Positions 8,482 to 20,427 of a stretch of 64,000 nucleotides of DNA are shown one piece after another. The notes below the pieces were generated by a model. That model saw only the letters and a list, made by a program, of their open reading frames with translations, had not been told where the DNA came from and did not search any database. Every line of letters starts with the position of its first letter. Within the stretch, counting starts at the first letter, position 1. The stretch covers positions 56,812 through 120,811 of the forward strand of contig NZ_JAFHKK010000004.1 of the NCBI RefSeq assembly GCF_016937535.1, read 5' to 3'. This stretch comes from Sulfurospirillum tamanense. Its GTDB lineage: Bacteria; Campylobacterota; Campylobacteria; Campylobacterales; Campylobacteraceae. A program made the position numbers and the translations under genes.

Positions 8482-9606
8482 ATGCGTCGTTTGACTCTAG
8501 GCCTCGTGCTATTTGGCCTTACATGTACACACGCTTTGGCGTTTGAGCCGTGGACACTGGCAGAACGCGGAAACCGAGGGTATAAGCAACCTTCCATTCA
8601 ATGGATAGAGGGCGCTACCATCAACGAGGTGGAAAATGGCACCCTTAACTATGCCTTGCCTGCTTTTGAAGGCGACCCACTGTGGGACCCTCTCAATGCC
8701 AAGCCTATCACGCCAGACACCAAATACGGCGAAGCGGTGCAGTACGGGTACCAACTCATTGTGGCCACGTGGCGCCACATTGGCCCTGAAGTGGAAGATG
8801 TAAACATGCGTTACGCGGGTAACAACAATGCATGTAGTAGTTGCCACTTGGGTGCTGGCACCATGCAGTACTCCGCACCTTTCGTGGGCACCTACGGCAA
8901 TTTTCCCCAATACCGAAACCGTGAAGATGTCTTAGGTACACTTACTTCACGCATCAATGGCTGTATGGAACGTAGCATGAATGGCTACAAGCTTCCCCCT
9001 GAGAGCAATGAAATGAAAGCCATGCAAGCGTACATGCACTGGCTAAGCCAAGGAATCCCTGTGGGTGCTAGTAAAATCAAAGGGCGCGGACTCAAGTTGG
9101 TCAACCGCCCCATGATTCGCAACAACACTGCAGATGTAGAAAATGGAGCGAAAGTCTACGAAGCCCAATGCGCAGTATGTCACGGAGAAAATGGCCAAGG
9201 GGAAAAACGGCTAGATGCTAATGGAAAGTTTGATGGTTACACCAACCCAGCACTTTGGGGAACGGACGATACTTACAACACAGGGGCTGGGATGTACCGC
9301 ACTCTTAAAGCTGCGGATTTTATCTATAGTACGATGCCAAAAGGCGCAACGGGTGACGCACCCATTCTAACTGATAAAGAAGCATACGACGTAGCAGCTT
9401 TCATCAACCAAGATGCCCACTATCGTCCTGTCAAAATTAACCGTAATGTTGATTTTGGTGACCCAAAAGTGCGTGTTCCTGACCAAGATGTCATGGGATA
9501 TTATGGCAAAAATGGTGAATTGATGTTTCCTGATGAGGGAATGGAGCGCATGCGCTACAAAGTTGGGCCTTACAAAGGCATCATCAAACAAAAACCAGCA
9601 AACTAA
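8482..9606 (+). CDS. tsdA: TsdA-type dihaem cytochrome c: thiosulfate dehydrogenase / tetrathionate reductase
   Basis: A 374-residue periplasmic protein with signal peptide (about 1-20, cut after ALA). Haem motif 1 is CSSCH (118-122), haem motif 2 is CAVCH (230-234). The stretch NGCMERSMNG with Cys161 matches the conserved region that in TsdA proteins supplies the unusual His/Cys ligation of the active-site haem. TsdA converts two thiosulfate to tetrathionate and back; the C. jejuni enzyme works mainly as a tetrathionate reductase, so a respiratory role is likely here. The direction used in this organism cannot be read from sequence. It has a strong AAGGAG site, is followed after 9 bases by a lipoprotein gene, and is divergent from a three-gene signalling operon. 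Confidence 0.9.
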   Translation: MRRLTLGLVLFGLTCTHALAFEPWTLAERGNRGYKQPSIQWIEGATINEVENGTLNYALPAFEGDPLWDPLNAKPITPDTKYGEAVQYGYQLIVATWRHIGPEVEDVNMRYAGNNNACSSCHLGAGTMQYSAPFVGTYGNFPQYRNREDVLGTLTSRINGCMERSMNGYKLPPESNEMKAMQAYMHWLSQGIPVGASKIKGRGLKLVNRPMIRNNTADVENGAKVYEAQCAVCHGENGQGEKRLDANGKFDGYTNPALWGTDDTYNTGAGMYRTLKAADFIYSTMPKGATGDAPILTDKEAYDVAAFINQDAHYRPVKINRNVDFGDPKVRVPDQDVMGYYGKNGELMFPDEGMERMRYKVGPYKGIIKQKPAN

Positions 9607-9615
9607 GGAGTCATC

Positions 9616-10089
9616 ATGAAACCCCTATATACCGCTCTAATCGCACTTGCTTTGCTTGGCTTTACAGGATGTGCTACCCCTTCGACACCCAAGGCAAGCA
9701 CCCTCCAAGGCACGGCAGCCAATGTCAACAAAATGGCACCTCAAAGCACTGTTATGACCCTTACCACGGAGGGCAACAATGCCACCATCGCCTTCCCAAA
9801 TCTTCAAAATAACACTGGCGCTGGGTTTACTGCCACGCCATGCCATGGCACCTTTACCCTCGTAGGTTCTCACGCCAACGCCCTTACTAAGAGCGTCACG
9901 CATGTGTACCAAGGGGGCTTTATTGCGAACAACAATTGTGCGCTTTTTACCGAACAATCCTCAACAACATACACCGACGCACAAACACCGCGTTTTGCGC
10001 ATCTTGAGAGTACGAAAGAAGGATGGGAGATTCGCATTAGCGAAGATTTGGCAGGGAAGTCTCTTCTCATTGTAGGACGAGTGCAATAA
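9616..10089 (+). CDS. Putative lipoprotein cotranscribed with tsdA
   Basis: A 157-residue protein with a lipoprotein signal (lipobox LGFTGC, lipidated Cys near 19), then a Thr/Asn-rich beta-type domain. Two cysteines (ATPCHG and NNNCAL) could form a disulfide. I recognise no family and no haem motif. The start follows AAGGAG and lies 9 bases after tsdA, so it is in the same operon; a role as partner or anchor of the cytochrome is only inference. Confidence 0.7.
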   Translation: MKPLYTALIALALLGFTGCATPSTPKASTLQGTAANVNKMAPQSTVMTLTTEGNNATIAFPNLQNNTGAGFTATPCHGTFTLVGSHANALTKSVTHVYQGGFIANNNCALFTEQSSTTYTDAQTPRFAHLESTKEGWEIRISEDLAGKSLLIVGRVQ

Positions 10090-10093
10090 CACC

Positions 10094-10118
10094 ATGTCCG
10101 CGCCATTGGCGCGGACAT
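10094..10118. terminator. Bidirectional terminator hairpin between the tsdA operon and ribF
   Basis: A perfect 11-bp stem (ATGTCCGCGCC / GGCGCGGACAT) with loop ATT lies between the convergent stops at 10089 and 10118. There is no long T-run on the plus strand, so its strength as a terminator is uncertain, but the stem is very stable. Confidence 0.65.
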
Positions 10119-10925
10119 TACCCCTTTACATGTAAAGCTTCACGTGCTTGAATAATGTCTTTTTCAATCTGCTTTTTCAATAGTTTCAAATCGCTAAAAG
10201 TTTGGTTTTCTCGCAAATGTGCCACAAAAAATAACTCTACATGATAAACACTTTCCGCCTCAGGTGCCTCCAAAAGATGGGTTTCGATGGCAAATTTTCC
10301 ATCAGTACTGGTGCGCACTCCCACAAAAGAGACCGAATCTACCAAACGCCCCTCCACTAATGTGCGCGTCGCATACACCCCTTCTTTTGGGAGCAAATAA
10401 TGCTTTACATGTAAATTGAGAGTAGGATACAATACTTTTTTACCAAGCCCTTGGCCTGCGATAACTGTACCAACAATCCCGTATTCACGCCCAAGAAGCC
10501 GATTAGCTAGAGCAATATTTCCCTCTCTCAGCTGGGTGCGAATGGTTGAAGAGTGTACTGAGATGCCCTCAAATAGAAATTCTTTAACAATCTCTACCTC
10601 TCCATCAAAAAGCAAAGGCAAATCATTGGCACGGTGGGCACGTTTGGCTCCAAAACAAAAATCATATCCCACAACAATCTTTCGAAGGTTTGGAAACTCT
10701 TTTTTCAAAAGCGCAATAAACTCCTCACCACTCAAGTCTTTGACTTTCAAAAAATGGTAAAACATGCACGGATATTTTGCATACTGACTTCGCTTGGTTC
10801 CTGGAGTGAGGTTGGCTTCGTCTTTATCAATCACCAAAAGCGCCCCATGCTCGCCAAGACGCGCAATGAGTTGCTGGTGCCCCAAATGCACCCCGTCAAA
10901 CCCACCAATAGCAATGGCGGTGACG

Positions 10926-13978
<3,053 letters not shown>

Positions 13979-13988
<10 letters not shown>

Positions 13989-15139
13989 CTCCCCTGCACC
14001 AAGGTCTCTTCAAGGGCTTCCATGACGCGCACCGCTTGCACGTGCTCAAACACATCATGGCACCGCACGATGCTTGCACCATTACGCACCGCCTCAAGGT
14101 GCAAAGCAAGGGTCCCGCCAAGACGCTCTTCCACTCCAGAAGGCGAGAGCGTGTTAATGAGCGACTTACGGCTCGCACCCACAAGCAAAGGGTAACCAAA
14201 ACGCAAAAAATGCCCTTGGTGTTTCAATAACACCAAGTTATGCTCCACTGTTTTTCCAAATCCAATCCCCACATCCAAGATAATTTTTTCGACACCAAAG
14301 CTTTTTGCTTTTTCAATCCGCTGTTTAAAAAAACTGTCCACTTCCCCTATCACATCCTCATAATGCGGATGGTGCTGCATGGTTTTGGGGTCTCCTTGCA
14401 TGTGCATGATGCACACAACAGCCCCGTACTCTCCTGCAAGTTTTGCTACCGCATCGTCTGCAAGCCCCGTGATGTCATTCACTAGCCCAAAACCATGAGA
14501 AAGTGCGTAGTCTAGACATTTTGGTGTGTAACTATCAAGGCTAAAAACCGCTTTTTCGTACAATTTGTGGGCATACACCGCGTCGATGACAGGCTTGATG
14601 CGCGCCATCTCTTCTTCTGCACTCACCCCAATACTACCAGGACGCGAGGAAACCCCGCCGATGTCAATATAGGCAGCACCTTGGGCTATCATCGTCTCAA
14701 TGCGCTCTAAAGCAGTGTGCTCTTCACAGCGACTTCCTTTGAAAAAACTGTCTGCATTGAGGTTTACAATCCCCATCACCGAGGGTTTCTCCCTTGTGAT
14801 GACACCCAAAGAATGTAAAAAGAGGCTGAGGTTTTTAAGTCCAAAAGGCTGCGCGCTTGCTTTGCGTGCAAGGGCTTTTACCTGTGCATTCGTTGCCATT
14901 AAAAGCGCGTCCACCGTGTGTGTTTCACAACAAATCGTTCCACGAGGTACTGCTAAATCTGCCCCCACAGAAAGGGCGTCTTGTTTTAAAATATTTGCCC
15001 CAGGCGTGCGCAAGTCTCGGAGGTAAATCAGGTTCATCGCCCCTTTTTTCTCCAAAATCTTCACCCCCTCAGGGGTAATATTCATGGTTTTCAGCAAAGC
15101 ACACACATCCGTAGAGGGCGAAAGAACACAACAGGTCAT
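13979..15139 (-). CDS. folP: Dihydropteroate synthase FolP with N-terminal extension
   Basis: A 386-residue enzyme that joins p-aminobenzoate to hydroxymethyl-dihydropterin in folate synthesis; target of sulfonamides. The TIM-barrel motifs are present: VMGIVNLNADSF near 120, DIGGVSSRPGS near 155 (the sulfonamide loop), NDITG near 220, GIGFGKT near 295 and GASRKS near 320. The first roughly 110 residues are an extension not found in E. coli FolP but usual in Campylobacterota. It overlaps holB by 4 bases. Confidence 0.94.
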
Positions 15140-15759
15140 GAACGCACTCTTTGGTAAATGGTGAGCAGTTGCGTCATGAGCAAATTGTGTGCTCTGGAAT
15201 TTAACTCCGCCAGTTGCACCAAAACCCCAAAAAGCTCCAAATCCTGGTGGGTAAAACGCACCCCTTGCTGGGTTGCTTCTATAACAATGGTTTGCAAGAG
15301 GGTTTTTAACTCTTGGCGTTCTAAAAATTTTCGTGCCTGCACAAAGGCATAAATCTCTTTTAGTCCCAAAGAGCGAAATCGCAAAGAAGTAGTAAAAGAA
15401 AGCTTCTCTTGCACTAATGAGACAACAGGAAGCCTAGACCGAATGGTTGGCAAAAGGGAGGTCTTCGACAGCGCCCCTACTATAAAAACTGTATTGTGTG
15501 GAGGCTCTTCTAGCACTTTCAACAAAGTGTTTTGAGCATAAATATTGTAACTTTTTGCCCCAAGAGCAATAACCTTTACGGAAGCCTCTGCAACATAGGC
15601 CTCTTTAATCACCGCCTTGGCATCCTCTACTAAAAAATCATCTTTGATAAAGAGTTTTAATCTGTTTTTACTGTGTGAATGCAACAAAGAAGCCTCAAAA
15701 GCTTCCAAATCTGGCACAACAGTAATGTAGCTTGTAGGCTCACTACTCATCTTCGACAC
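15136..15759 (-). CDS. holB: DNA polymerase III delta' subunit (HolB), short form
   Basis: A 207-residue clamp-loader subunit of the short Campylobacterota type. The family stretch YNIYAQNTLLKVLEEPPHNTVFIVGA near 72 and the arginine region LPTIRSRLPV near 105 are clear. It lacks the P-loop and zinc ribbon of gamma/tau, as delta' proteins do. The frame starts GTG at 15759 inside the end of hobA; an ATG at 15750 is an equal candidate and is 9 bases after GAGGTGA. The folP-holB-hobA-lysC order matches Helicobacter pylori. Confidence 0.9.
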   Translation of the reverse strand: MSKMSSEPTSYITVVPDLEAFEASLLHSHSKNRLKLFIKDDFLVEDAKAVIKEAYVAEASVKVIALGAKSYNIYAQNTLLKVLEEPPHNTVFIVGALSKTSLLPTIRSRLPVVSLVQEKLSFTTSLRFRSLGLKEIYAFVQARKFLERQELKTLLQTIVIEATQQGVRFTHQDLELFGVLVQLAELNSRAHNLLMTQLLTIYQRVRS

Positions 15760-16294
15760 TCACCTCAGCAAAGAGGAGTGCGTCTATGGTCTTTTCCATG
15801 AGCTTATACAATTGAATGAGCTTAACATCCAATAACTCATCCGAAGAACTAAGGTAAAAACTGTTTTGCATCTGCTCATCTAAAATCCACATAAAACTTT
15901 CATCTCTTTGTTTTGCAATTTGCGATTTAAAATCGTTACTTTTACCTACATAAAACAACGTATAACCATTAGGAAAAGAGAGAGAGAGCATGTCTTCTAA
16001 CAACACAATCTCCTCCCGTGAACGCAATTTGTCTAAATTTGGAAAAAATGTTTTTAACGAAACAAAAGGCAAAAGCGGACGACTGCTTGTGTTGCGGTTA
16101 ATAGAGGAGACCATATAATGAGCAAACCACTCCCTCTCCTCATCTGTTACTACAATAAACGTATGTCCATTCATAAGGTTTTGGAGTCTTGAAGCAGCTA
16201 AAGGCACCCACTCCAAGCGTTTTTCCTCCATCCAGCTCATCCATGAGCCTTCTTTGCGAATGGTTTCAAGCGTCCACTTTAAAAATGCCTGCAT
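15743..16294 (-). CDS. hobA: HobA, DnaA-binding initiation factor
   Basis: A 183-residue protein matching H. pylori HobA (180 residues), which binds DnaA domain I-II as a tetramer and promotes the initiation complex at oriC; functional counterpart of DiaA. The N-terminus MQAFLKWTLETIRKEGSW aligns with the H. pylori start. I therefore place the ATG at 16294, just after the lysC stop, rather than at 16387 where the open frame begins inside lysC. The C-terminal DVKLIQLYKLMEKTIDALLF also matches. It lies between holB and lysC, so replication initiation and clamp-loader genes are cotranscribed. Confidence 0.88.
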   Translation of the reverse strand: MQAFLKWTLETIRKEGSWMSWMEEKRLEWVPLAASRLQNLMNGHTFIVVTDEEREWFAHYMVSSINRNTSSRPLLPFVSLKTFFPNLDKLRSREEIVLLEDMLSLSFPNGYTLFYVGKSNDFKSQIAKQRDESFMWILDEQMQNSFYLSSSDELLDVKLIQLYKLMEKTIDALLFAEVSVEDE

Positions 16295-16298
16295 GGGT

Positions 16299-17501
16299 TT
16301 ATTCTTCCAGTCCGTACGCTTTGTGCAGTGCTCGAACAGCCAATTCTCCATATTTTCGGTGTACCACCATGGAAATTTTAATTTCACTCGTGCTAATCAT
16401 CTCGATATTAATACCCTCGTCTGCCATTGTTTGAAACGCGCGACTTGCCACACCGCTGTGGGATTTCATACCCACACCCACAACAGAAACTTTAACAATT
16501 TCACTGTCATACTCCACTGTATTGGCAGGCTGAAGCTCGTCAATTGCCTTGCGGGCAATCCCTAGCTCATTTTCAGGAACAGTAAACCCAAGATTGGTCG
16601 TACCATCGTGCCCTACATTTTGAATAATCATGTCTACGTTAATGTTGCAATTAGCCAACGTGGTAAAAATCTCAGCCGCAATACCAGGCTTATCTGTCAC
16701 TCCCCGTAGGGTAATGCGCGCTTGGTTGCGATCAAGGGCAACGCCGCTTACAAGTGGTTGTTCCATAATATTTTCTTCCTTTGTGATTAAGGTTCCAGGA
16801 TTATCGTTAAAACTGCTACGTGTGACAAGGTTCACATTAAGCTTTTTGGCCAATTCAACCGAACGGTTTTGAAGCACTTTTGCTCCCAAAGATGCAAGTT
16901 CAAGCATCTCTTCGTAACTGATTTTATCAAGCTTTTTTGCTTTGGGCTCAATGCGCGGGTCTGTTGTATACACTCCATCCACATCGGTATAAATTTCACA
17001 AACATCTGCTTCTAATGCTCCTGCGACAGCCACAGCGGAAAGGTCACTTCCTCCTCTGCCTAGCGTGGAAACTTCGCCCGAAAGTGTTACACCTTGAAAG
17101 CCAGCAACAACAATCACATTGCCCGCTTTAAGGTCTTCTTTCATGCGCTTTGTATCGATGTGATCAATGCGTGCTTTTGTATGCACCTCGTCTGTAACAA
17201 TGCCCGCTTGTCGTCCCGAAAAAGCAACTGCAGGACAATTTTTTTCAGTAAGCGCAATGGCAAGTAATGCACTCGTCACTCGCTCGCCCGAACTTAAAAG
17301 CATATCCATTTCTCGCTGTTTTGGGTTCTTGCTAAAATATTCCGCATATTCGATAAGCTTGTTGGTCTCGCCACTCATGGCAGAAACCACCACGACCACA
17401 TCGTGTCCTTCGGCCCTTGTCTTTGCAACACGCTGGGCAACTGCTTCAATGCGCTCCAAGGTACCTACACTGGTTCCTCCGTACTTTTGCACAATCAACA
17501 T
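16299..17501 (-). CDS. lysC: Aspartate kinase LysC
   Basis: A 400-residue aspartokinase catalysing the first step towards lysine, threonine and methionine. It has the N-terminal KYGGTSVG phosphate-binding motif, the aspartate-site region (GRGGSDLSAVAVA near 150; EIYTDVDGVYTTDPR near 172) and two C-terminal ACT domains (about 265-400) for feedback control by amino acids. The length fits the alpha-type enzyme. Its stop is 4 bases before hobA and its start 1 base after the nudix gene stop. Confidence 0.96.
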   Translation of the reverse strand: MLIVQKYGGTSVGTLERIEAVAQRVAKTRAEGHDVVVVVSAMSGETNKLIEYAEYFSKNPKQREMDMLLSSGERVTSALLAIALTEKNCPAVAFSGRQAGIVTDEVHTKARIDHIDTKRMKEDLKAGNVIVVAGFQGVTLSGEVSTLGRGGSDLSAVAVAGALEADVCEIYTDVDGVYTTDPRIEPKAKKLDKISYEEMLELASLGAKVLQNRSVELAKKLNVNLVTRSSFNDNPGTLITKEENIMEQPLVSGVALDRNQARITLRGVTDKPGIAAEIFTTLANCNINVDMIIQNVGHDGTTNLGFTVPENELGIARKAIDELQPANTVEYDSEIVKVSVVGVGMKSHSGVASRAFQTMADEGINIEMISTSEIKISMVVHRKYGELAVRALHKAYGLEE

Positions 17502-17502
17502 T

Positions 17503-17973
17503 CTACAAATATCCTTCTTGTTTAAAATAGCGTAGCACCTTTTTATAAACAGGTTTTTTAAAATGGGTAATCACATCAAGCACGCGACCCACATTAATAA
17601 AAGTATAGTCAATAAACTCAGGATGGTCAGACCCTAAATTTATTTTAGCTTTTGGCTTAAGTCGTACTAAAAAATAGGTTTGGGTTTGTCCGTCATAGGG
17701 ATACATCTTTTTGGCAATTTTATCGGGAAATTCATAAGAAAGCCACTCAGGATACCGCGCAATAACTTCAACATCTCTAGTTCCAATTTCTTCTTCGAGT
17801 TCTCTCAAAAGGGCTTGTTTTGGGCTTTCCCCCTTGTCAATTCCCCCTTGAGGAAATTGCCATGCCCCATCAATATCTCCCCGAAGGGCGATTAAAATGT
17901 CGCACTTGTGTGGATAATGCGGAGAAAGCACAATCGCGGCGACATTTGGACGAAATCGTTTTTTCTCTGCCAT
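17503..17973 (-). CDS. rppH: RNA pyrophosphohydrolase, Nudix family
   Basis: A 156-residue Nudix hydrolase with a complete Nudix box (GGIDKGESPKQALLRELEEEIG, residues about 43-64). The flanking WQFPQGG and YPEWLSYEFP stretches are those of RppH/NudH, which removes pyrophosphate from 5' ends of mRNA to start decay and also cleaves diadenosine polyphosphates. It leads the lysC-hobA-holB-folP operon, as its homologue does in H. pylori. Confidence 0.93.
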   Translation of the reverse strand: MAEKKRFRPNVAAIVLSPHYPHKCDILIALRGDIDGAWQFPQGGIDKGESPKQALLRELEEEIGTRDVEVIARYPEWLSYEFPDKIAKKMYPYDGQTQTYFLVRLKPKAKINLGSDHPEFIDYTFINVGRVLDVITHFKKPVYKKVLRYFKQEGYL

Positions 17974-18009
17974 TCATTACCTTAGCGCTTTATGTGTCCA
18001 TTTTTGTGG

Positions 18010-18015
18010 TAAAAT
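18010..18015 (+). promoter_or_regulatory. -10 box (TAAAAT) upstream of hemW
   Basis: TAAAAT preceded by a T-rich stretch (TTTTTGTGG), about 40 bases before the ATG at 18055. No -35 box is evident. The 81-base gap is shared with the divergent rppH operon. Confidence 0.5.
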
Positions 18016-18054
18016 AGTAGCCAATCTGTCATTAAAAACTACTTTTGGAAAATC

Positions 18055-19107
18055 ATGCTTTTGTATTTACATGTACCCTTTTGTCAAACCAAGTGTCACT
18101 ACTGCTCTTTTCATTCTTACATCCAGCATAACTCTCTCAAAGAGGCTTATATTAAAGCAGTCATGGTACAGTTCCAAAACGAAGCTAAACATTTTAACCT
18201 CGCTCCTGCGTCCTTGAGTTCATTTTTTATTGGCGGCGGTACGCCCTCTACTCTAACCCCTGCCCAATACGCACCATTATTTGAGATTATTTCCCCCTAT
18301 TTGCATCCTGAAGCAGAAATTTCTACCGAAGCCAATCCCAACACTGCCAACCGCTCTTGGATTGAAGGTATGATTGCCTTAGGTGTTAATCGCATGAGCT
18401 TTGGTGTGCAAAGTTTTCATCAAGACAAGCTTGCTTTTTTGGGCAGAAACCACACTAACGACGAAGCGTGTCGCGCCATAGAAACAGCGGCAAGCCTTGG
18501 TGTTAACTCTGTTTCCATTGACCTTATGTACGGCACCGCCATGGACACCAAGACCTCCCTAAAAAAAGAGTTGGATTTTGCCTTTGCCCTACCCATCTCG
18601 CATCTTAGCGCTTATGCTTTAACCCTTGAAGAGGGAACACCTTTTTATAACCGCACCGAAACCCTCAACCCTTCAGAGCCTCTTGCAAGGTGGTTTGCCA
18701 AAGCAATTACACACCGTGGGTTTAAGCAATATGAAATCTCCAATTTTGGCACTGTTTTTTGCCAACACAATTTGGGGTATTGGGAACATAGGCGCTACAT
18801 AGGTCTTGGATGCGGCGCGGTTGGGTACGACGGCACCGCACGCTTGTATCCCTCGCAAGAGATTCACACATACCTTAAAAAGCCCGCAACACAACGGCGC
18901 GAAGTGCTGTCCCCTCAAGAAATAATTACTGAAAAAATTTTTCTAGGGTTGCGTAGCCATATAGGTGTTGCCATGGGTCTTCTCACGCCCGAGCAGCAAG
19001 CGCGGGCTTCTCTCCTTGAAAAAGAAAAGAAGGTCTTTTTTTCTAATGATCGCGTTTATAATTGTGATTATTTTCTCTCTGACGAGCTAGCCTTATTTAT
19101 CCTTTAG
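18055..19107 (+). CDS. hemW: HemW-like radical SAM protein (HemN family)
   Basis: A 350-residue radical SAM protein with the cluster motif CQTKCHYC (residues about 10-17) and the following FHS..., GGGTPSTL near 63 and NRMSFGVQSF near 116. It lacks the extra N-terminal part of true coproporphyrinogen dehydrogenase HemN, so it belongs to the HemW haem-chaperone group rather than to haem synthesis proper. A homologue sits near the rppH and lysC genes in H. pylori. The 73 bases to tatB contain a TAGAAT box at 19145. Confidence 0.9.
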   Translation: MLLYLHVPFCQTKCHYCSFHSYIQHNSLKEAYIKAVMVQFQNEAKHFNLAPASLSSFFIGGGTPSTLTPAQYAPLFEIISPYLHPEAEISTEANPNTANRSWIEGMIALGVNRMSFGVQSFHQDKLAFLGRNHTNDEACRAIETAASLGVNSVSIDLMYGTAMDTKTSLKKELDFAFALPISHLSAYALTLEEGTPFYNRTETLNPSEPLARWFAKAITHRGFKQYEISNFGTVFCQHNLGYWEHRRYIGLGCGAVGYDGTARLYPSQEIHTYLKKPATQRREVLSPQEIITEKIFLGLRSHIGVAMGLLTPEQQARASLLEKEKKVFFSNDRVYNCDYFLSDELALFIL

Positions 19108-19180
19108 AAAATTACATTTTAGGCGAATTTGAGCTTTAAGTGGGTAGAATCCCCTGCGTCAGATTGCCCAAGGAAAACCT

Positions 19181-19618
19181 ATGTTTGGAATGAGCTTTAC
19201 CGAAATTCTTATCGTTGCTGTCATTGCTGTGCTCTTTTTGGGCCCAGATAAACTGCCCACAGCCCTTGTTCAAGTGGCTAAATTCTTCAAAAGCTTCAAA
19301 AGTAGCATCAACGAAGCCAAATCCACCTTTGAGCAAGAGGTAAAACTTCAAGAGCTACGCGAAGATAGCCTCAAATACAAAAAACAACTTGAGCGTGGTG
19401 CAGCTGAGGTGCGCAAAAAACTCACCTTTGAAGAGCTTGAAGAGCTCAAAGAAGCTAAAGCAAACGTTAATAAAACACTCAATGACATCAAGGAAGACCT
19501 TGATGCTAGTAGTGCTTTTGATGCCCCAAAAAAGGAAGCTGACCCAGCAGTTGCTTCAAAGCCCCCTGAAGAAAATTCAAAAGAAACCCCTAATTTAACG
19601 AAAGAGAGTAATGCCTAA
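19181..19618 (+). CDS. tatB: Sec-independent translocase protein TatB
   Basis: A 145-residue protein with an N-terminal membrane helix (FTEILIVAVIAVLFLGPDKLP), an amphipathic helix (about 25-45) and a long charged helical tail. The GPDKLP motif is characteristic. TatB with TatC forms the twin-arginine receptor; PsrA in this window has a Tat signal. The start follows AAGGAAAA. Its stop and the tatC start share an overlap (TAATG). No tatA is present here. Confidence 0.93.
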   Translation: MFGMSFTEILIVAVIAVLFLGPDKLPTALVQVAKFFKSFKSSINEAKSTFEQEVKLQELREDSLKYKKQLERGAAEVRKKLTFEELEELKEAKANVNKTLNDIKEDLDASSAFDAPKKEADPAVASKPPEENSKETPNLTKESNA

Positions 19619-20427
19619 TGCTTGACGAACTCAAACCCCACTTGGTCGAACTTCGCAAACGCTTAGGAATTTCCGTAGCAGTTGTTTTTGTCATGTTTTT
19701 TGTCTGTTTTAGCTTTTGGGAGCCTTTACTACAGTGGATGATTGCCCCCCTTGAAGAAGTACTTCCCGCAGGCAGTTCTGTTATCTTTACCAAGGTTCAA
19801 GAGCCTTTTTTCACCGCCATTAAGGTCGCTTTTTTTGCGGGCTTCATTCTCTCTTTGCCTGTTATTTTTTGGCAGTTTTGGCTTTTTGTGGCTCCTGGGC
19901 TTTACGAACACGAAAAACACCTTGTAGTGCCTTTTGTCTTTTTTGCAACCTTAATGTTTCTTTCTGGTGCCACTTTTTGTTACTACGCTGTTATCCCCAT
20001 AGGATTTGACTTTTTAATTAACTTTGGCGACGCCCTCTTTACGGCTCTTCCAAGCATCGGCGAGTATGTTGGGTTTTTTACCAAACTCTTAATTGCCTTT
20101 GGTATTGCTTTTGAAATGCCTGTTATTACCTTTTTCCTTGCTAAACTTGGTCTTGTGGATGACAAAACCCTCAAGGGCTTTTTTCGCTATGCTGTGATTT
20201 TTATTTTTATTTTCTCAGCCCTTCTTACGCCACCTGATGTTATCACACAATTTCTCATGGCTGGCCCCATGATTATTCTTTATGGCGTCTCTATTTTAAT
20301 TGCAAAATCTGTCAATCCAGCCTCTGAAGACCAAGAAGAGGAAGAAGAGGATTTTGAAGAGGACGAAGAAGAAACCAAAAAAAATAAAAACACCGAAGAC
20401 GAGGAAGACGAAAACGACATTGGATAA
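19618..20427 (+). CDS. tatC: Sec-independent translocase protein TatC with acidic C-terminal tail
   Basis: A 269-residue protein with six membrane helices, the N-terminal HLVELRKRLG motif and a FxKVQEPF-type loop, the marks of TatC, which binds twin-arginine signal peptides. After helix 6 (about residue 230) the chain ends in roughly 35 residues made almost only of Glu, Asp, Lys and Asn. The tail is cytoplasmic by topology and is longer and more acidic than in most TatC proteins. It overlaps the queA start by 8 bases. Confidence 0.94.
   Translation: MLDELKPHLVELRKRLGISVAVVFVMFFVCFSFWEPLLQWMIAPLEEVLPAGSSVIFTKVQEPFFTAIKVAFFAGFILSLPVIFWQFWLFVAPGLYEHEKHLVVPFVFFATLMFLSGATFCYYAVIPIGFDFLINFGDALFTALPSIGEYVGFFTKLLIAFGIAFEMPVITFFLAKLGLVDDKTLKGFFRYAVIFIFIFSALLTPPDVITQFLMAGPMIILYGVSILIAKSVNPASEDQEEEEEDFEEDEEETKKNKNTEDEEDENDIG

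Noticed and set aside
16295..16387. Upstream extension of hobA into lysC
   Set aside because: The homologue starts at the ATG at 16294 and the extra residues match nothing in HobA.
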